Source of the DNA: Hyphomicrobium_B sp001006785
GTDB lineage: Bacteria > Pseudomonadota > Alphaproteobacteria > Rhizobiales > Hyphomicrobiaceae
Reading direction: 5' to 3'
Assembly (NCBI RefSeq): GCF_001006785.1
Contig: NZ_CDHO01000003.1
Span: 1,178,001-1,242,000 of the forward strand
Length of the DNA stretch: 64,000 nucleotides
Each line of letters starts with the position of its first letter. Position 1 is the stretch's first letter. Under the pieces are notes generated by a model that was given only the letters and a program-made list of their open reading frames with translations, was not told the DNA's origin and did not search any database. The position numbers were made by a program, and so were the translations under genes. Of this stretch, positions 51,305 to 60,539 are shown piece after piece.

Positions 51305-53116
51305 ATGGCCGAGGCAAAACTGCATCGTTATCGCTCGCACACCTGCGGCGCGCTTCGCAAAGCCAATGTCGGCGAAACCGTTCGGCTGTCGGGCTGGGTG
51401 CACCGCGTGCGTGACCACGGCGGCGTGCTGTTCATCGATTTGCGCGACCACTACGGCGTCACGCAGGTCGTCGCCGATCCCGACAGCGCCGCCTTCAAGG
51501 CCGCCGAGGCCGTCCGTTCAGAGTGGGTCATCCGCGTCGACGGCAAGGTCCGCGACCGGCCCGACGGCACGGTGAACGTCGAGCTTCCGACCGGCGAGAT
51601 CGAACTCTACGCGACCGAGATCGAGGTGCTTTCCGCCGCGAAGGAACTTCCCGTTCCCGTGTTCGGCGAGCCGGACTATCCGGAAGACTTGCGCCTGCAG
51701 TATCGCTTCCTCGACCTGCGCCGCGAAACGCTGCACGCGATCATCATGAAGCGGCTCGAAATCACGCGTGCCATTCGCAAGCGTATGCACGACGCCGGCT
51801 TCAACGAATTTCCGACCCCGATCCTGACGGCATCGAGCCCCGAAGGCGCGCGCGACTTCCTCGTGCCGAGCCGCATTCACGAGGGCAAATTCTACGCGCT
51901 GCCGCAGGCCCCGCAGCAGTACAAGCAACTGCTGATGGTGTCGGGCTTCGACCGCTATTTTCAGATCGCGCCCTGCTTCCGCGATGAAGACCCGCGCGCC
52001 GATCGCCTTCCCGGAGAGTTCTACCAGCTCGACGTCGAGATGAGCTTCGTCGAACAGGAAGACGTGTTCTCGACGATGGAGCCGGTGCTCACTGGCCTTT
52101 TCGAGGAATTCGCCAACGGCAAGCCGGTGACGAACAACTGGCCGCGCATTCCCTACGACACGGCGATCGCGAAGTATGGCTCCGACAAGCCGGACCTTCG
52201 CAACCCGATCGAAATGCAGGACGTGACCGAGCATTTCCGCGGCTCAGGCTTCAAGGTCTTCGCGGGTATGATCGAGAAAGATCCGAAAGTCCGCGTCTGG
52301 GCGATCCCCGCGCCAACCGGCGGCTCGCGCGCCTTCTGCGATCGCATGAATTCGTGGGCGCAGGGCGAAGGCCAGCCGGGCCTGGGCTATATCTTCTGGC
52401 GCGACGGCGAGGACGGCGGCGCAGGTCCAATTGCGAAGAACATCGGGCCGGAACGCGCCGGTGCAATCAAGGCGCAGCTTTCCCTCAAGGACGGCGACGC
52501 GGTGTTTTTCACGGCTGGCAACCCGGCGAACTTCTACAAGTTCGCAGGCGCCGCGCGCGATCGCGCCGGTCAGGAATTGAAGCTCGTCAAGGAAGACCAG
52601 TACGCGCTCGCCTGGATCGTCGACTTCCCGTTCTACGAGTGGAACGAGGAAGAAAAGAAAATCGACTTCTCGCACAATCCCTTCTCGATGCCGCAAGGCG
52701 GTGGCGAAGCGCTCGATGCCGCAACGACGAACGAAGATCGGCTGAAGCTCAAAGCCTATCAGTATGACATCGTCTGCAATGGCTACGAGATCGCCTCCGG
52801 CGGCATCCGCAATCACAAGCCCGAGGTGATGATCAAAGCCTTCGGCATCGCGGGACTTGGACCCGAGGTCGTTGAGCAGCGCTTCGGCGGATTGTTCCGC
52901 GCCTTCCAGTACGGCGCGCCTCCGCACGGCGGCATGGCGGCCGGCATCGAACGCATCGTCATGCTGCTGACCGGCGGCAAGACGGTTCGCGAGGTCGCGC
53001 TGTTCCCGATGAACCAGCAGGCCAACGACCTGCTGATGGGCGCGCCGAGCGACGTCACGCCGAAGCAGCTGCGCGAACTTTCCCTCCGCGTCGTCGCACC
53101 GGAGAAGAAGGCTTAG
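51305..53116 (+). CDS. aspS: Aspartyl-tRNA synthetase
   Basis: 603 residues from ATG 51305. N-terminal OB-fold GETVRLSGWVHRVRDHGGVLFIDLRDHYG binds the anticodon. Class II motif 2 FDRYFQIAPCFRDED, the bacterial insertion domain, and motif 3 HGGMAAGIERIVMLL follow. In many alphaproteobacteria this enzyme is non-discriminating and also charges tRNA-Asn; the sequence does not decide that here. A hairpin follows the stop. Confidence 0.97.
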   Translation: MAEAKLHRYRSHTCGALRKANVGETVRLSGWVHRVRDHGGVLFIDLRDHYGVTQVVADPDSAAFKAAEAVRSEWVIRVDGKVRDRPDGTVNVELPTGEIELYATEIEVLSAAKELPVPVFGEPDYPEDLRLQYRFLDLRRETLHAIIMKRLEITRAIRKRMHDAGFNEFPTPILTASSPEGARDFLVPSRIHEGKFYALPQAPQQYKQLLMVSGFDRYFQIAPCFRDEDPRADRLPGEFYQLDVEMSFVEQEDVFSTMEPVLTGLFEEFANGKPVTNNWPRIPYDTAIAKYGSDKPDLRNPIEMQDVTEHFRGSGFKVFAGMIEKDPKVRVWAIPAPTGGSRAFCDRMNSWAQGEGQPGLGYIFWRDGEDGGAGPIAKNIGPERAGAIKAQLSLKDGDAVFFTAGNPANFYKFAGAARDRAGQELKLVKEDQYALAWIVDFPFYEWNEEEKKIDFSHNPFSMPQGGGEALDAATTNEDRLKLKAYQYDIVCNGYEIASGGIRNHKPEVMIKAFGIAGLGPEVVEQRFGGLFRAFQYGAPPHGGMAAGIERIVMLLTGGKTVREVALFPMNQQANDLLMGAPSDVTPKQLRELSLRVVAPEKKA

Positions 53117-53126
53117 CGTTGAGCCG

Positions 53127-53154
53127 GGACGCGCTGATCAAACGCGGCGCGTCC
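53127..53154 (+). terminator. Possible terminator after aspS
   Basis: GGACGCGC (53127-53134) and GCGCGTCC (53147-53154), a perfect 8-bp stem with a 12-nt loop, 11 bp after the aspS stop. There is no U-run (TATTGG follows), so termination is uncertain. Confidence 0.35.
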
Positions 53155-53208
53155 TATTGGTGAAACGCGTAGATCGGAATACGACATAAATCTCGAGAGG
53201 GGTATTTC

Positions 53209-54153
53209 ATGTCGATGCGAATTCTGATCCTTGGAGCAGGCGCAACGGGCGGCTACTTCGGCGCCTTGCTCGCAAAAGCAGGCGTAGATGTCACGTTTCT
53301 GGTCCGGCCAACGCGGCGCGACCAGTTGCAACGTGACGGCCTCGCGATCAAAAGCCATCTCGGCGATGTCACGACGCCGGTAAAGGCCATCACGCGCGAC
53401 GAGATTTCGGGAACGTACGACGCCATCGTTTTGAGCAGCAAGGCGTATGGCCTCGCGGACGCGATCGAAACGATCCGCCCGGCCGTCGGTGATAAGACGC
53501 TCATCCTTCCGCTGCTCAACGGCATGCGCCATCTCGACGATCTCGATCGCGCGTTCGGAGCAGAACACGTGCTCGGAGGTACCTGCCATATCAGCGTTGT
53601 TCTCGACGCCGACGGAACGATCCGCCATCTCAGTCCGTTCGCCTCGCTGACTCAGGGTCCGAGAACGGCCGCTCAACGCGAAGGCGCAACACGTCTCCAG
53701 CAGGAACTCGAACGCGGCGGCTTCGAGGCAAGATTTTCCAGCGATGTCATCGGCACGATGTGGGAGAAATGGTTCTTCCTCGCGACGCTCGCCGCCTCGA
53801 CCTGCCTCATGCGCGCGTCCGTTGGCGAGATCGTGCGAACCGACGAAGGCGAGCGCCTGATCTCAAGCATGCTCGCCGAGTGCTCAGCCGTGGCGGACGC
53901 GTGCGGTCATCCACCCTCTCCCGCCGCGCAAGAAGGTGCGCGCGCGACGTTGACGGATCGGCAATCAAACATTTCCGCATCGATGCTGCGCGATATCCAG
54001 CGTGGCGGCGAGATCGAGTCCGATCATATCGTCGGCGATCTCATTCGCCGCGGCCGCGAGCAGGGCATGCCGACACCTTTGCTCGACGTCGCCTATGTGC
54101 ATCTTCAGGCCTATCAAAACAGGTTCAAGGGCGCGTCGGAAACCGCAGTCTGA
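53209..54153 (+). CDS. 2-dehydropantoate 2-reductase family protein
   Basis: 314 residues with GAGAGGGG upstream. The Rossmann motif ILGAGATGGYFGALL (6-20) binds NADPH, WEKWFFLATLAASTC is the central helix, and the C-terminal domain follows. The ketopantoate reductase family (PanE) makes pantoate for CoA, but many paralogues act on other 2-oxoacids. No panBC gene is adjacent, so the substrate is not certain. Confidence 0.85.
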   Translation: MSMRILILGAGATGGYFGALLAKAGVDVTFLVRPTRRDQLQRDGLAIKSHLGDVTTPVKAITRDEISGTYDAIVLSSKAYGLADAIETIRPAVGDKTLILPLLNGMRHLDDLDRAFGAEHVLGGTCHISVVLDADGTIRHLSPFASLTQGPRTAAQREGATRLQQELERGGFEARFSSDVIGTMWEKWFFLATLAASTCLMRASVGEIVRTDEGERLISSMLAECSAVADACGHPPSPAAQEGARATLTDRQSNISASMLRDIQRGGEIESDHIVGDLIRRGREQGMPTPLLDVAYVHLQAYQNRFKGASETAV

Positions 54154-54256
54154 GAGACCAGACATGACGGGACATTAATTCTACTGCGCTCCAGTCGGCC
54201 TTGTGTTTGCCCAGCAAAAGCGGGACAATTCGGCAAGTGAAAACGGGACCTTCAGT

Positions 54257-54778
54257 ATGCCGCGCGCCCTTGTACCGGTTGTTTGTCTTCTGATCGCGAT
54301 CATCTCGACGGCAGCCCTCGCACGCACGCCCAATCATGCCGAAGACTGGAACGGTGCCGAAATCAATTGGCGCGACGCTCGCTCCGGAATTTATGAATCG
54401 TCACAGACAGGCCGTCCCGTCATCATGGTTTTCCATGCGACGTGGTGTTCGGTGTGCAAGCGCTTCAGGGAAATCTTCAAAGACCCCGGAATTGTCGCGG
54501 CGTCCCGTGATTTCGTGATGATCCTCGTCGATGGCGACGCCGAAAAGGAACTGAATGGCGCGTTCTCGCCCGACGGCGTCTACGTGCCGCGAACGCTTTT
54601 CATCGATTCCGAAGGCAACGTCTCCGATAAGCTGGTCGGCGCGGACCCGCAGTATCCGCACTCGCTCGCCGTCGACCGGCCCGACGAACTCTTGGCGCTG
54701 ATGAAAAAAGCCCACGGCGTTTTCAACATGACGCCGAAGACTTCGCCACCGGCCACCTCCGGTGCGGATCGAACCTGA
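54257..54778 (+). CDS. Periplasmic thioredoxin-like protein
   Basis: 173 residues from ATG 54257. A signal peptide (1-22, ending ALA) is followed by a thioredoxin fold with active site CSVC (64-67) in FHATWCSVCKRF and cis-Pro VPRTLFIDSEG. It resembles the DsbD-gamma/Thioredoxin_7 class. It probably reduces or senses periplasmic thiols. An in-frame upstream start (54203) lacks a signal. It lies 69 bp before the tRNA-Leu gene. Confidence 0.85.
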   Translation: MPRALVPVVCLLIAIISTAALARTPNHAEDWNGAEINWRDARSGIYESSQTGRPVIMVFHATWCSVCKRFREIFKDPGIVAASRDFVMILVDGDAEKELNGAFSPDGVYVPRTLFIDSEGNVSDKLVGADPQYPHSLAVDRPDELLALMKKAHGVFNMTPKTSPPATSGADRT

Positions 54779-54807
54779 CGCAGGGTCGAATTCCGTTCAC
54801 TGTTCAG

Positions 54808-54836
54808 TTGCGCTCGCGTTATTCGGCCGTCATAAG
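54808..54836 (+). promoter_or_regulatory. Probable promoter of tRNA-Leu
   Basis: TTGCGC (54808-54813), a 17-bp spacer, and CATAAG (54831-54836). The start site would fall a few bases before the tRNA 5' end at 54847. Confidence 0.4.
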
Positions 54837-54846
54837 GACCGTCGAT

Positions 54847-54933
54847 GCGGACGTGGTGGAACCGGTAGACACACAGGACTTAAAATCCTGAGACGGTAAC
54901 GTCGTGTGGGTTCGACTCCCACCGTCCGCACCA
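54847..54933 (+). tRNA. tRNA-Leu(UAA), CCA encoded
   Basis: Acceptor arms GCGGACG (54847-54853) and CGTCCGC (54923-54929) pair perfectly, with discriminator A and encoded CCA (54931-54933). The anticodon stem CAGGA/TCCTG frames the loop CTTAAAA, so the anticodon is TAA. The long variable arm with GACG/CGTC is the class II form. The T arm reads GGTTCGACTCC. An AT-rich hairpin TAAAATCA/TGATTTTA follows at 54935-54960. Confidence 0.97.
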
Positions 54934-55080
54934 ATAAAATCAATGAGTTAAATGATTTTAGAGTAGCGCGAGCCGATCGTTTGCACGCTCCTACCGCCCC
55001 GATTGCTCCGCCAGCCGTCTGCTTACGGCGATACGATCCCAATATCTCGATGGCCCAATCCAATAGGAAGAGGCCAGCGT

Positions 55081-56433
55081 TCAGCGCATCTCAAAAAGTT
55101 CCTGGTGAAACCGTTCGTGGACAGGGAACCGCTTCTGGGCAAAATCCGCTCGCAGGGCGTCGCCGAACTTCACCGGACCGCAAAACCAGATACTTGCTTC
55201 CGGCCAGTCCGGGATCTCGGCACGGATGCGGTCGCCATTGAGACGCCCATCGCGCGCATCGACAAGAAAATGCAGCCGCACGCCGGCGGCCTCGGCATCT
55301 GCTCTGAGCTTGCGCTCCGCAACCTCGTCGTAATCGGCCGTCGGATGAAAGAGATCGATCTTCAGAGAGGGAAGTTCTTCGCCATTGCTGCGGAGCTGCG
55401 CGAGGTATTTCATTCGGGCAATGAACGGCGTGATGCCGATGCCGGCACCGATCCAGATTTGATGCGGGCAGGCGTCATCAAACGTGAAGCAACCGTAAGG
55501 CCCTTCAATACTGACCTCTTGTCCTACGACAAGTTTGTCTTTGAGCCGCCGGGTATGGTCGCCGAGTTCCTTCACAATGAAATTGATGCGGTGGTGAGTT
55601 GCGTTCCACGCGGATGCGATCGTGTAGGGGTGTGCGCCCTCGCTCGCATCTGACGTGGCGAAGGCGAATTGACCAGGTTGATGGCCAGGCCATCCCGAGG
55701 GAACGTCGATCTCGGCTTCGAGAACTCTCACACCGGAATAGTACTCGAGAGACGCGATGCGGCCCGGCACGCGCCGGTGAATGCCCACGCGTCCCAGGAG
55801 AAGGATGACGGCGGCCCATACGCCACCCGCCAACAACACCGCAGTGATGATGCCGATCGGAGACGACCAGTAAGTGAACTTGATCAGAACGACGGAGTGA
55901 AAGACCAACACGAGATACGCAACGGCGAGCAGCTTGTGGGTCTGATAGAAGAAACGATAAGGAATGCGCTGGATGAGGGCGATGACGATGAGCAGAACGG
56001 CCGCGTAGAACGCCCATTCTCCAATCTGCTCGGCACTCTGACGGAGATTCGCGAAGGTCTGCTCGATCTGACTCGTTGCCGGCGGCCTCGGTCCGCGGGT
56101 CGGACGTTCGAGAACCCCAAGGCTCACAGCCCATTTTGGACCTTTGGCCCATAGCCAGTGCAAGACGGCGATAACTAAAGCGCCGACGCCCAGCCACTTG
56201 TGCAGACGGTACATCTTGTCCAGGCCGCCGAGCCAGGGCTCGGGCCATCGCGGGCGAAGCGCGAGTATCATGGCCAGGCTCATGCAGCCGATGGTGAGAA
56301 TGCCCGAGTATTGAACCATCACCGAGCGGAAAGCGAAGAAACTATCCGGTGCAAATGCCCTCGGCTCGGCGACAAGCCACAGCACCGTCAACGCCGCTAA
56401 GAACATCGAGAAAGAGTATTTGATCACACGCAT
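55081..56433 (-). CDS. Ferric-reductase-like transmembrane flavocytochrome
   Basis: 450 residues. About six helices in the first 215 residues carry two His pairs, His78/His92 and His166/His179, the expected axial ligands of two b hemes. The rest is an FNR-like domain with HPYTIAS (FAD) and IWIGAGIGITPFIARM plus a terminal WFCGPVKFGDAL (NAD(P)H). It moves electrons across the membrane, possibly to Fe3+ or Cu2+. It lies 111 bp downstream of the secreted His/Cys gene on the same strand as the RND genes, so it may belong to that operon. It is the first protein gene after tRNA-Leu. Confidence 0.88.
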   Translation of the reverse strand: MRVIKYSFSMFLAALTVLWLVAEPRAFAPDSFFAFRSVMVQYSGILTIGCMSLAMILALRPRWPEPWLGGLDKMYRLHKWLGVGALVIAVLHWLWAKGPKWAVSLGVLERPTRGPRPPATSQIEQTFANLRQSAEQIGEWAFYAAVLLIVIALIQRIPYRFFYQTHKLLAVAYLVLVFHSVVLIKFTYWSSPIGIITAVLLAGGVWAAVILLLGRVGIHRRVPGRIASLEYYSGVRVLEAEIDVPSGWPGHQPGQFAFATSDASEGAHPYTIASAWNATHHRINFIVKELGDHTRRLKDKLVVGQEVSIEGPYGCFTFDDACPHQIWIGAGIGITPFIARMKYLAQLRSNGEELPSLKIDLFHPTADYDEVAERKLRADAEAAGVRLHFLVDARDGRLNGDRIRAEIPDWPEASIWFCGPVKFGDALRADFAQKRFPVHERFHQELFEMR

Positions 56434-56544
56434 GTTTCAAGCAACTTTGCTGCATAAGTCCGTGAGGTCTTAGGGCTAACCCTGCGACCGCAATATAGCA
56501 TGAGCCATCTCGGTCTTTTCGGCCATTGTCGGCTGTCGCTTGAA

Positions 56545-56853
56545 CTATGACTTATCCAGAGTGCGTGTCGGACGCTCGGATGCGTCTCGAGGCTTTTGCC
56601 TGTCTTGGCTCGGCGTATCCGACAGCGGCGGCCAATTCATCGGAAGACGATCGCGCCGGTGGCAGTAAACGCGCGTGTGGATGTTGTGGCAGTGCCGATA
56701 ATCGCGCGCGTCTGCAAGATGCACCAACCCTCCAAGAGGTGTGCCGTTCGCCGAAGGGCTCAAGGGTGAAGCGTTGGCTTGTCCGAAGGGAACGCCGCCA
56801 GCGCTGAGACTCGCCATTGTGCCAAACAACAATAGTGCGGTGATGCTGCGCAT
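56545..56853 (-). CDS. Small secreted His/Cys protein, unknown
   Basis: 102 residues from ATG 56853, with AGGAGA upstream. Signal peptide 1-28 (cleavage after ANA). The mature part holds YRHCHNIHTRVYCHRRDR (53-70), with five His/Cys positions that could bind metal or form one disulfide, and then a Pro/Arg/Asp-rich tail. No family recognised. It is 19 bp after the mini membrane gene, in the RND operon direction. A metal-binding role is inference. Confidence 0.6.
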   Translation of the reverse strand: MRSITALLLFGTMASLSAGGVPFGQANASPLSPSANGTPLGGLVHLADARDYRHCHNIHTRVYCHRRDRLPMNWPPLSDTPSQDRQKPRDASERPTRTLDKS

Positions 56854-56872
56854 CTTTGATTCTCCTAAACTG

Positions 56873-57085
56873 TTAGCGGGTTGTGTCTTTGGTCGTGTCC
56901 TTGAAGGACCGCGCCGTCGTCGGTTTTGATTTTGGCGGCGGACTGGCGGGGATAAGCCGGCGGAGCCACTCGGTGCGCGCATCGGGAAGGTTGAGCGCCC
57001 AAACCGCCAGAGCCCAAACACACCCCACAAACAGAAGCGGCCCGGCGCTGGTCAGAATGGTTTCGGCGAGCAGATCGAGACTCAT
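56873..57085 (-). CDS. Mini membrane protein of the RND cluster
   Basis: 70 residues. One hydrophobic helix (about 10-32) reads LTSAGPLLFVGCVWALAVWALNL, and a Lys/Thr-rich cytoplasmic or periplasmic tail follows. It overlaps the DUF3240 gene by 4 bp (ATGA), so translation is coupled. No family recognised. Confidence 0.6.
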   Translation of the reverse strand: MSLDLLAETILTSAGPLLFVGCVWALAVWALNLPDARTEWLRRLIPASPPPKSKPTTARSFKDTTKDTTR

Positions 57086-57441
57086 TGGTGTGTCGCCCGA
57101 TCGGCGGGATGCGTGCTGGTCGGCTTCAACGCCTGCAGCCGGCCGAAGCTGTCGACAGGCTCGATCCAAAAGGTGAGGTGAGGAACCGCCGCTTTTTGCG
57201 CGACGAGTTGCAAAAGACGCTCTGCTTCGGCCCGCTCGATGACTGTAGTTATGAGGCTTCTCTTGACGTGACCGCGAACGCGCTCGCTCACCGTAGCGCC
57301 GACGAATCCAAAGCCATGCCCTTTCGCCTCCCATGTCGTGAAGCCTGGGATCGGCGGATCCAGCGAAAGCATCAGTTCGACGATGCGCTCGGTGCTGTCC
57401 GGAGGGCAGACGAGCGTGAGCCTGCAAAGGAATTTGTCCAT
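57082..57441 (-). CDS. DUF3240 family protein
   Basis: 119 residues. RLTLVCPPDSTERIVELMLS opens a ferredoxin-like fold like PII proteins, then GFTTWEAKGHGFGF and VTERV-like loops. DUF3240 genes often follow CzcA/CusA-type pump genes and are thought to tune them. The first 70 bases overlap the 3' end of the RND gene in another frame, which is a long overlap for this strand. Confidence 0.8.
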   Translation of the reverse strand: MDKFLCRLTLVCPPDSTERIVELMLSLDPPIPGFTTWEAKGHGFGFVGATVSERVRGHVKRSLITTVIERAEAERLLQLVAQKAAVPHLTFWIEPVDSFGRLQALKPTSTHPADRATHQ

Positions 57442-60400
57442 GCGAGTTGTCCGATTGTGTTGGCTGGGCGCTGTCCGGATATTCCGAAACGGCGAAATAG
57501 GATCGGCAGCAGAATGAGTGTGAGCGCGGTCGAGGTCGCGAGACCGCCAATGACTACGATGGCGAGCGGTTTCTGGATTTCGGACCCTGGGCCGTTGGCG
57601 AACAACAACGGGACGAGCCCGAACGCCGCGATGCTGGCGGTCATCAGCACCGGCCGAAGCCGTCGAAGCGCTCCTTCAAACACGGCCTCGGCAACGCTTG
57701 CGCCTGCGGCCAGCAGCTCATTGAAGTGGCTGACAAGCACAAGTCCGTTCAGCACCGCTATGCCAAGCAGTGCGATGAAGCCGACCGAAGCAGGGACCGA
57801 CAGATATTCGCCGGACATCCAGAGTGCGAGAACGCCGCCGACAAGAGCAAACGGTATGTTGACTAGGATAAGAAGCGCCTGCCGGATCGAGCGGAGCACG
57901 GCGAAGAGGACGCCAAAGATCAGGCCGAGTGCAATCGGTACGACGATGACGAGACGGGCGGCGGCGCGGCGCTGATTCTCGAACTGTCCGCCCCAGACGA
58001 GGTAATAGCCTTGGGGCAGCTGCACTTGAGAGGCGACGACGCGTTGGGCCTCTTCGACAAATCCCACGAGGTCGCGGCCGGTAACGTAAGCCTGCACAAT
58101 GGCAAAACGCGACGCATTCTCGCGATCGATCTTGACAGGGCCTGCGACGCGCTCGAGCTTTGCAACATCGCCGACGCGAACGAGCCCGCCATCGCCCGAC
58201 GAGAGCTGCGTCGCGGCAAAAATCTCCGGCGCCTCGCGAACGGCCTGTGCGCCGCGCAGGATGATATTGGTTCTGCGTCCGGGCTCTGCGACGATGCCAG
58301 CTGCGGAGCCCTCAAGAGTTGAGCGAAGCTCGTCTTGAAGTCTTGTCGGCGAAAGGCCAGTGCGGCCCGCCGAGAGGCGGTCGACATTGATTTGAAGATA
58401 GTCGACGGTGTCGTTGGCGACTGTCGAAACTTCCGCGGCGCCCGCGACATTGCTCAGGGTCGCCTGAATTTTCCCCGCAAGATCCGAAAGCGTTTTGATG
58501 TCTGGGCCGAAAATTTTGACGGCGAGGTCGCCACGCGCCCCCGTCAGCATTTCATTGGTCCGCATCTCGATTGGCTGCGTAAACGCGAATTCATAGCCCG
58601 GGAGATCGGCCATTGCGGCGCGAAGCTGTTCCAGGAGCCACGCCTTATCCGGGACGCGCCACTCATGCTTCGGCTTAAGAACCATGAACGTGTCAGTCTC
58701 GTTGAGGCCCATAGGATCGAGCCCCAATTCGTCTGAACCGACGCGCGCAACGATGCGCTCGATCTCCGGCACCTTTTCTTTCAGCACGCGCTGAATTTGA
58801 AGATCGCCTTCGATGCTCGCCTGCAAATTGATCGATGGGTGCTTGGTGATCTGCATAATCACCGCCCCCTCATCCATCGTCGGCATGAACGATTTTCCGA
58901 CTGCGCCGTACGCGACGGCCATGAGGCCGATACCCATGACGGCGACCAGATAAACCGGCAGCGGGAAGGCAAGGCAGGACTTGAGCAGCGCGCGATAACC
59001 CCGATTGAGAAACCGCATCAGCAGCGGCTCCGAATGTGGACCGGCGTTGAGCATCAGCGAGGAAAGAACGGGGATCAGCGTGAGTGATAAAATCAGCGAG
59101 CTGCTTAGAGCGAAGATGATCGTAAGCGTGACCGGGCCGAAGAGCTTGCCTTCGAGGCCCTGCAGCGACAGCAACGGCAGAAATACGAGACAGATGATCA
59201 GAATGCCGGCCGCGACAGGTACGGCGACCTCACTTGCGGCCCGATAGACAGTGTGCAGCTTAGGCACCGCAGCCGGCCCTTGATTGTGCTGAAGCCGTTC
59301 GACCGTGTTCTCGACAACGACGACCGCAGCATCGACGATGAGGCCGATGGCAATCGCCAGTCCGCCGAGGCTCATCAGGTTTGCCGACATGCCGAAGAGA
59401 TGCATCATGACGAACGTCATGAGAGCGGCGAACGGCAACGTAACAGCGACGACGAGCGCCGCGCGCAAGTTGCCCAGAAAGGCGACGAGCAGGAGCACCA
59501 CGAGAACGGTAGCTTCGATCAGTGCTTTTTTGACTGTGCCGACCGCGCTGGCGATGAGATCGGAGCGATCGTAGAAGACGTCGATCCGCACGCCGGGCGG
59601 AAGACTTGCCTTGAGATCATCGAGCCGTTGTCGAACAGCCTTGACGATGGCGCTAGCGTCGGCGCCGCGCAACGACAACACCAAGCCCTCAACGGCTTCG
59701 CCCTTTCCGTCTTCGGTGACGGCGCCGTATCGCGTCAGGCTCCCGATCTGGATCTTCGCAACGTCACCAAGACGCAACACGCGCGGACCATCCAGTTTCA
59801 GGACAATCTGTGCGAGGTCGTTGGGCGTCGCGATGGCGCCCTGAGCGCGGACGACGAGTGCCTTTTCGCCTTCGACCAATCGCCCGGCGCCGTCGTTGCG
59901 ATTGTTCGCCTCGATGGCGGCGGCGAGATCCGGAATGCCGAGACCTGCAGACGCAAGCGCGGCTTGATTGGGAATGATTTCGAATGTCCGAACCATGCCC
60001 CCGAGCGCATTGACGTCGGCAACGCCGGGAATGGTACGAAGAGCCGGACGTATCGTCCAATCAAGTAGACTTCGGCGCTGTTCGAGCGTCAGGTCTCCGC
60101 CCTCGATCGTGAACATGAAGATGTCTGAAAGCGGTGTCGAGACCGGCGCCAGGCCGCCCGTGACGTCCTTGGGCAGATCGCCGCGCACGCCCGCCAGGCG
60201 TTCCGCAACTTGCTGGCGCGCCCAGTAGATGTCGGTCCCATCGGCGAAATCGAGCGTGATATCGGCAATCGCGTACTTTGCTGCCGACCGCAGGATCGTT
60301 TGCCCCGGGATGCCAAGCAGCTCCATCTCGATCGGCGTGATGATCCTTGTTTCCACCTCCTCCGGCGTCATGCCCGGCGCTTTCAGAATCATCTTCACCT

Positions 60401-60536
60401 GAACGGGCGAGATGTTCGGAAACGCGTCGATTGGAATCGTCCGGAACGCATAGAAGCCGCCAGCCGCGACAAGGCCGGACATCGCAAGGATAAAGATCCG
60501 CTGCGTGAGTGCGAACTCGATCAGACGGCGCAACAT
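57372..60536 (-). CDS. Heavy-metal-type RND efflux pump (CzcA/CusA family)
   Basis: 1054 residues, full RND size. N-terminal helix 1, large periplasmic loop, then helices 2-6. The helix 4 proton relay motif AIGLIVDAAVVVVEN has Asp402. The second half repeats the layout. The metal class is not settled: it lacks the DFG start of the Zn/Co pump motif, and AIG...VDA is nearer to the CusA-like group. It exports a metal ion or organic substrate to the outside together with an adaptor and an outer membrane factor. No outer membrane factor gene is in the window. Confidence 0.93.
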   Translation of the reverse strand: MLRRLIEFALTQRIFILAMSGLVAAGGFYAFRTIPIDAFPNISPVQVKMILKAPGMTPEEVETRIITPIEMELLGIPGQTILRSAAKYAIADITLDFADGTDIYWARQQVAERLAGVRGDLPKDVTGGLAPVSTPLSDIFMFTIEGGDLTLEQRRSLLDWTIRPALRTIPGVADVNALGGMVRTFEIIPNQAALASAGLGIPDLAAAIEANNRNDGAGRLVEGEKALVVRAQGAIATPNDLAQIVLKLDGPRVLRLGDVAKIQIGSLTRYGAVTEDGKGEAVEGLVLSLRGADASAIVKAVRQRLDDLKASLPPGVRIDVFYDRSDLIASAVGTVKKALIEATVLVVLLLVAFLGNLRAALVVAVTLPFAALMTFVMMHLFGMSANLMSLGGLAIAIGLIVDAAVVVVENTVERLQHNQGPAAVPKLHTVYRAASEVAVPVAAGILIICLVFLPLLSLQGLEGKLFGPVTLTIIFALSSSLILSLTLIPVLSSLMLNAGPHSEPLLMRFLNRGYRALLKSCLAFPLPVYLVAVMGIGLMAVAYGAVGKSFMPTMDEGAVIMQITKHPSINLQASIEGDLQIQRVLKEKVPEIERIVARVGSDELGLDPMGLNETDTFMVLKPKHEWRVPDKAWLLEQLRAAMADLPGYEFAFTQPIEMRTNEMLTGARGDLAVKIFGPDIKTLSDLAGKIQATLSNVAGAAEVSTVANDTVDYLQINVDRLSAGRTGLSPTRLQDELRSTLEGSAAGIVAEPGRRTNIILRGAQAVREAPEIFAATQLSSGDGGLVRVGDVAKLERVAGPVKIDRENASRFAIVQAYVTGRDLVGFVEEAQRVVASQVQLPQGYYLVWGGQFENQRRAAARLVIVVPIALGLIFGVLFAVLRSIRQALLILVNIPFALVGGVLALWMSGEYLSVPASVGFIALLGIAVLNGLVLVSHFNELLAAGASVAEAVFEGALRRLRPVLMTASIAAFGLVPLLFANGPGSEIQKPLAIVVIGGLATSTALTLILLPILFRRFGISGQRPANTIGQLAWTNSFAGSRSSALRTAPSASSN

Positions 60537-60539
60537 TCG

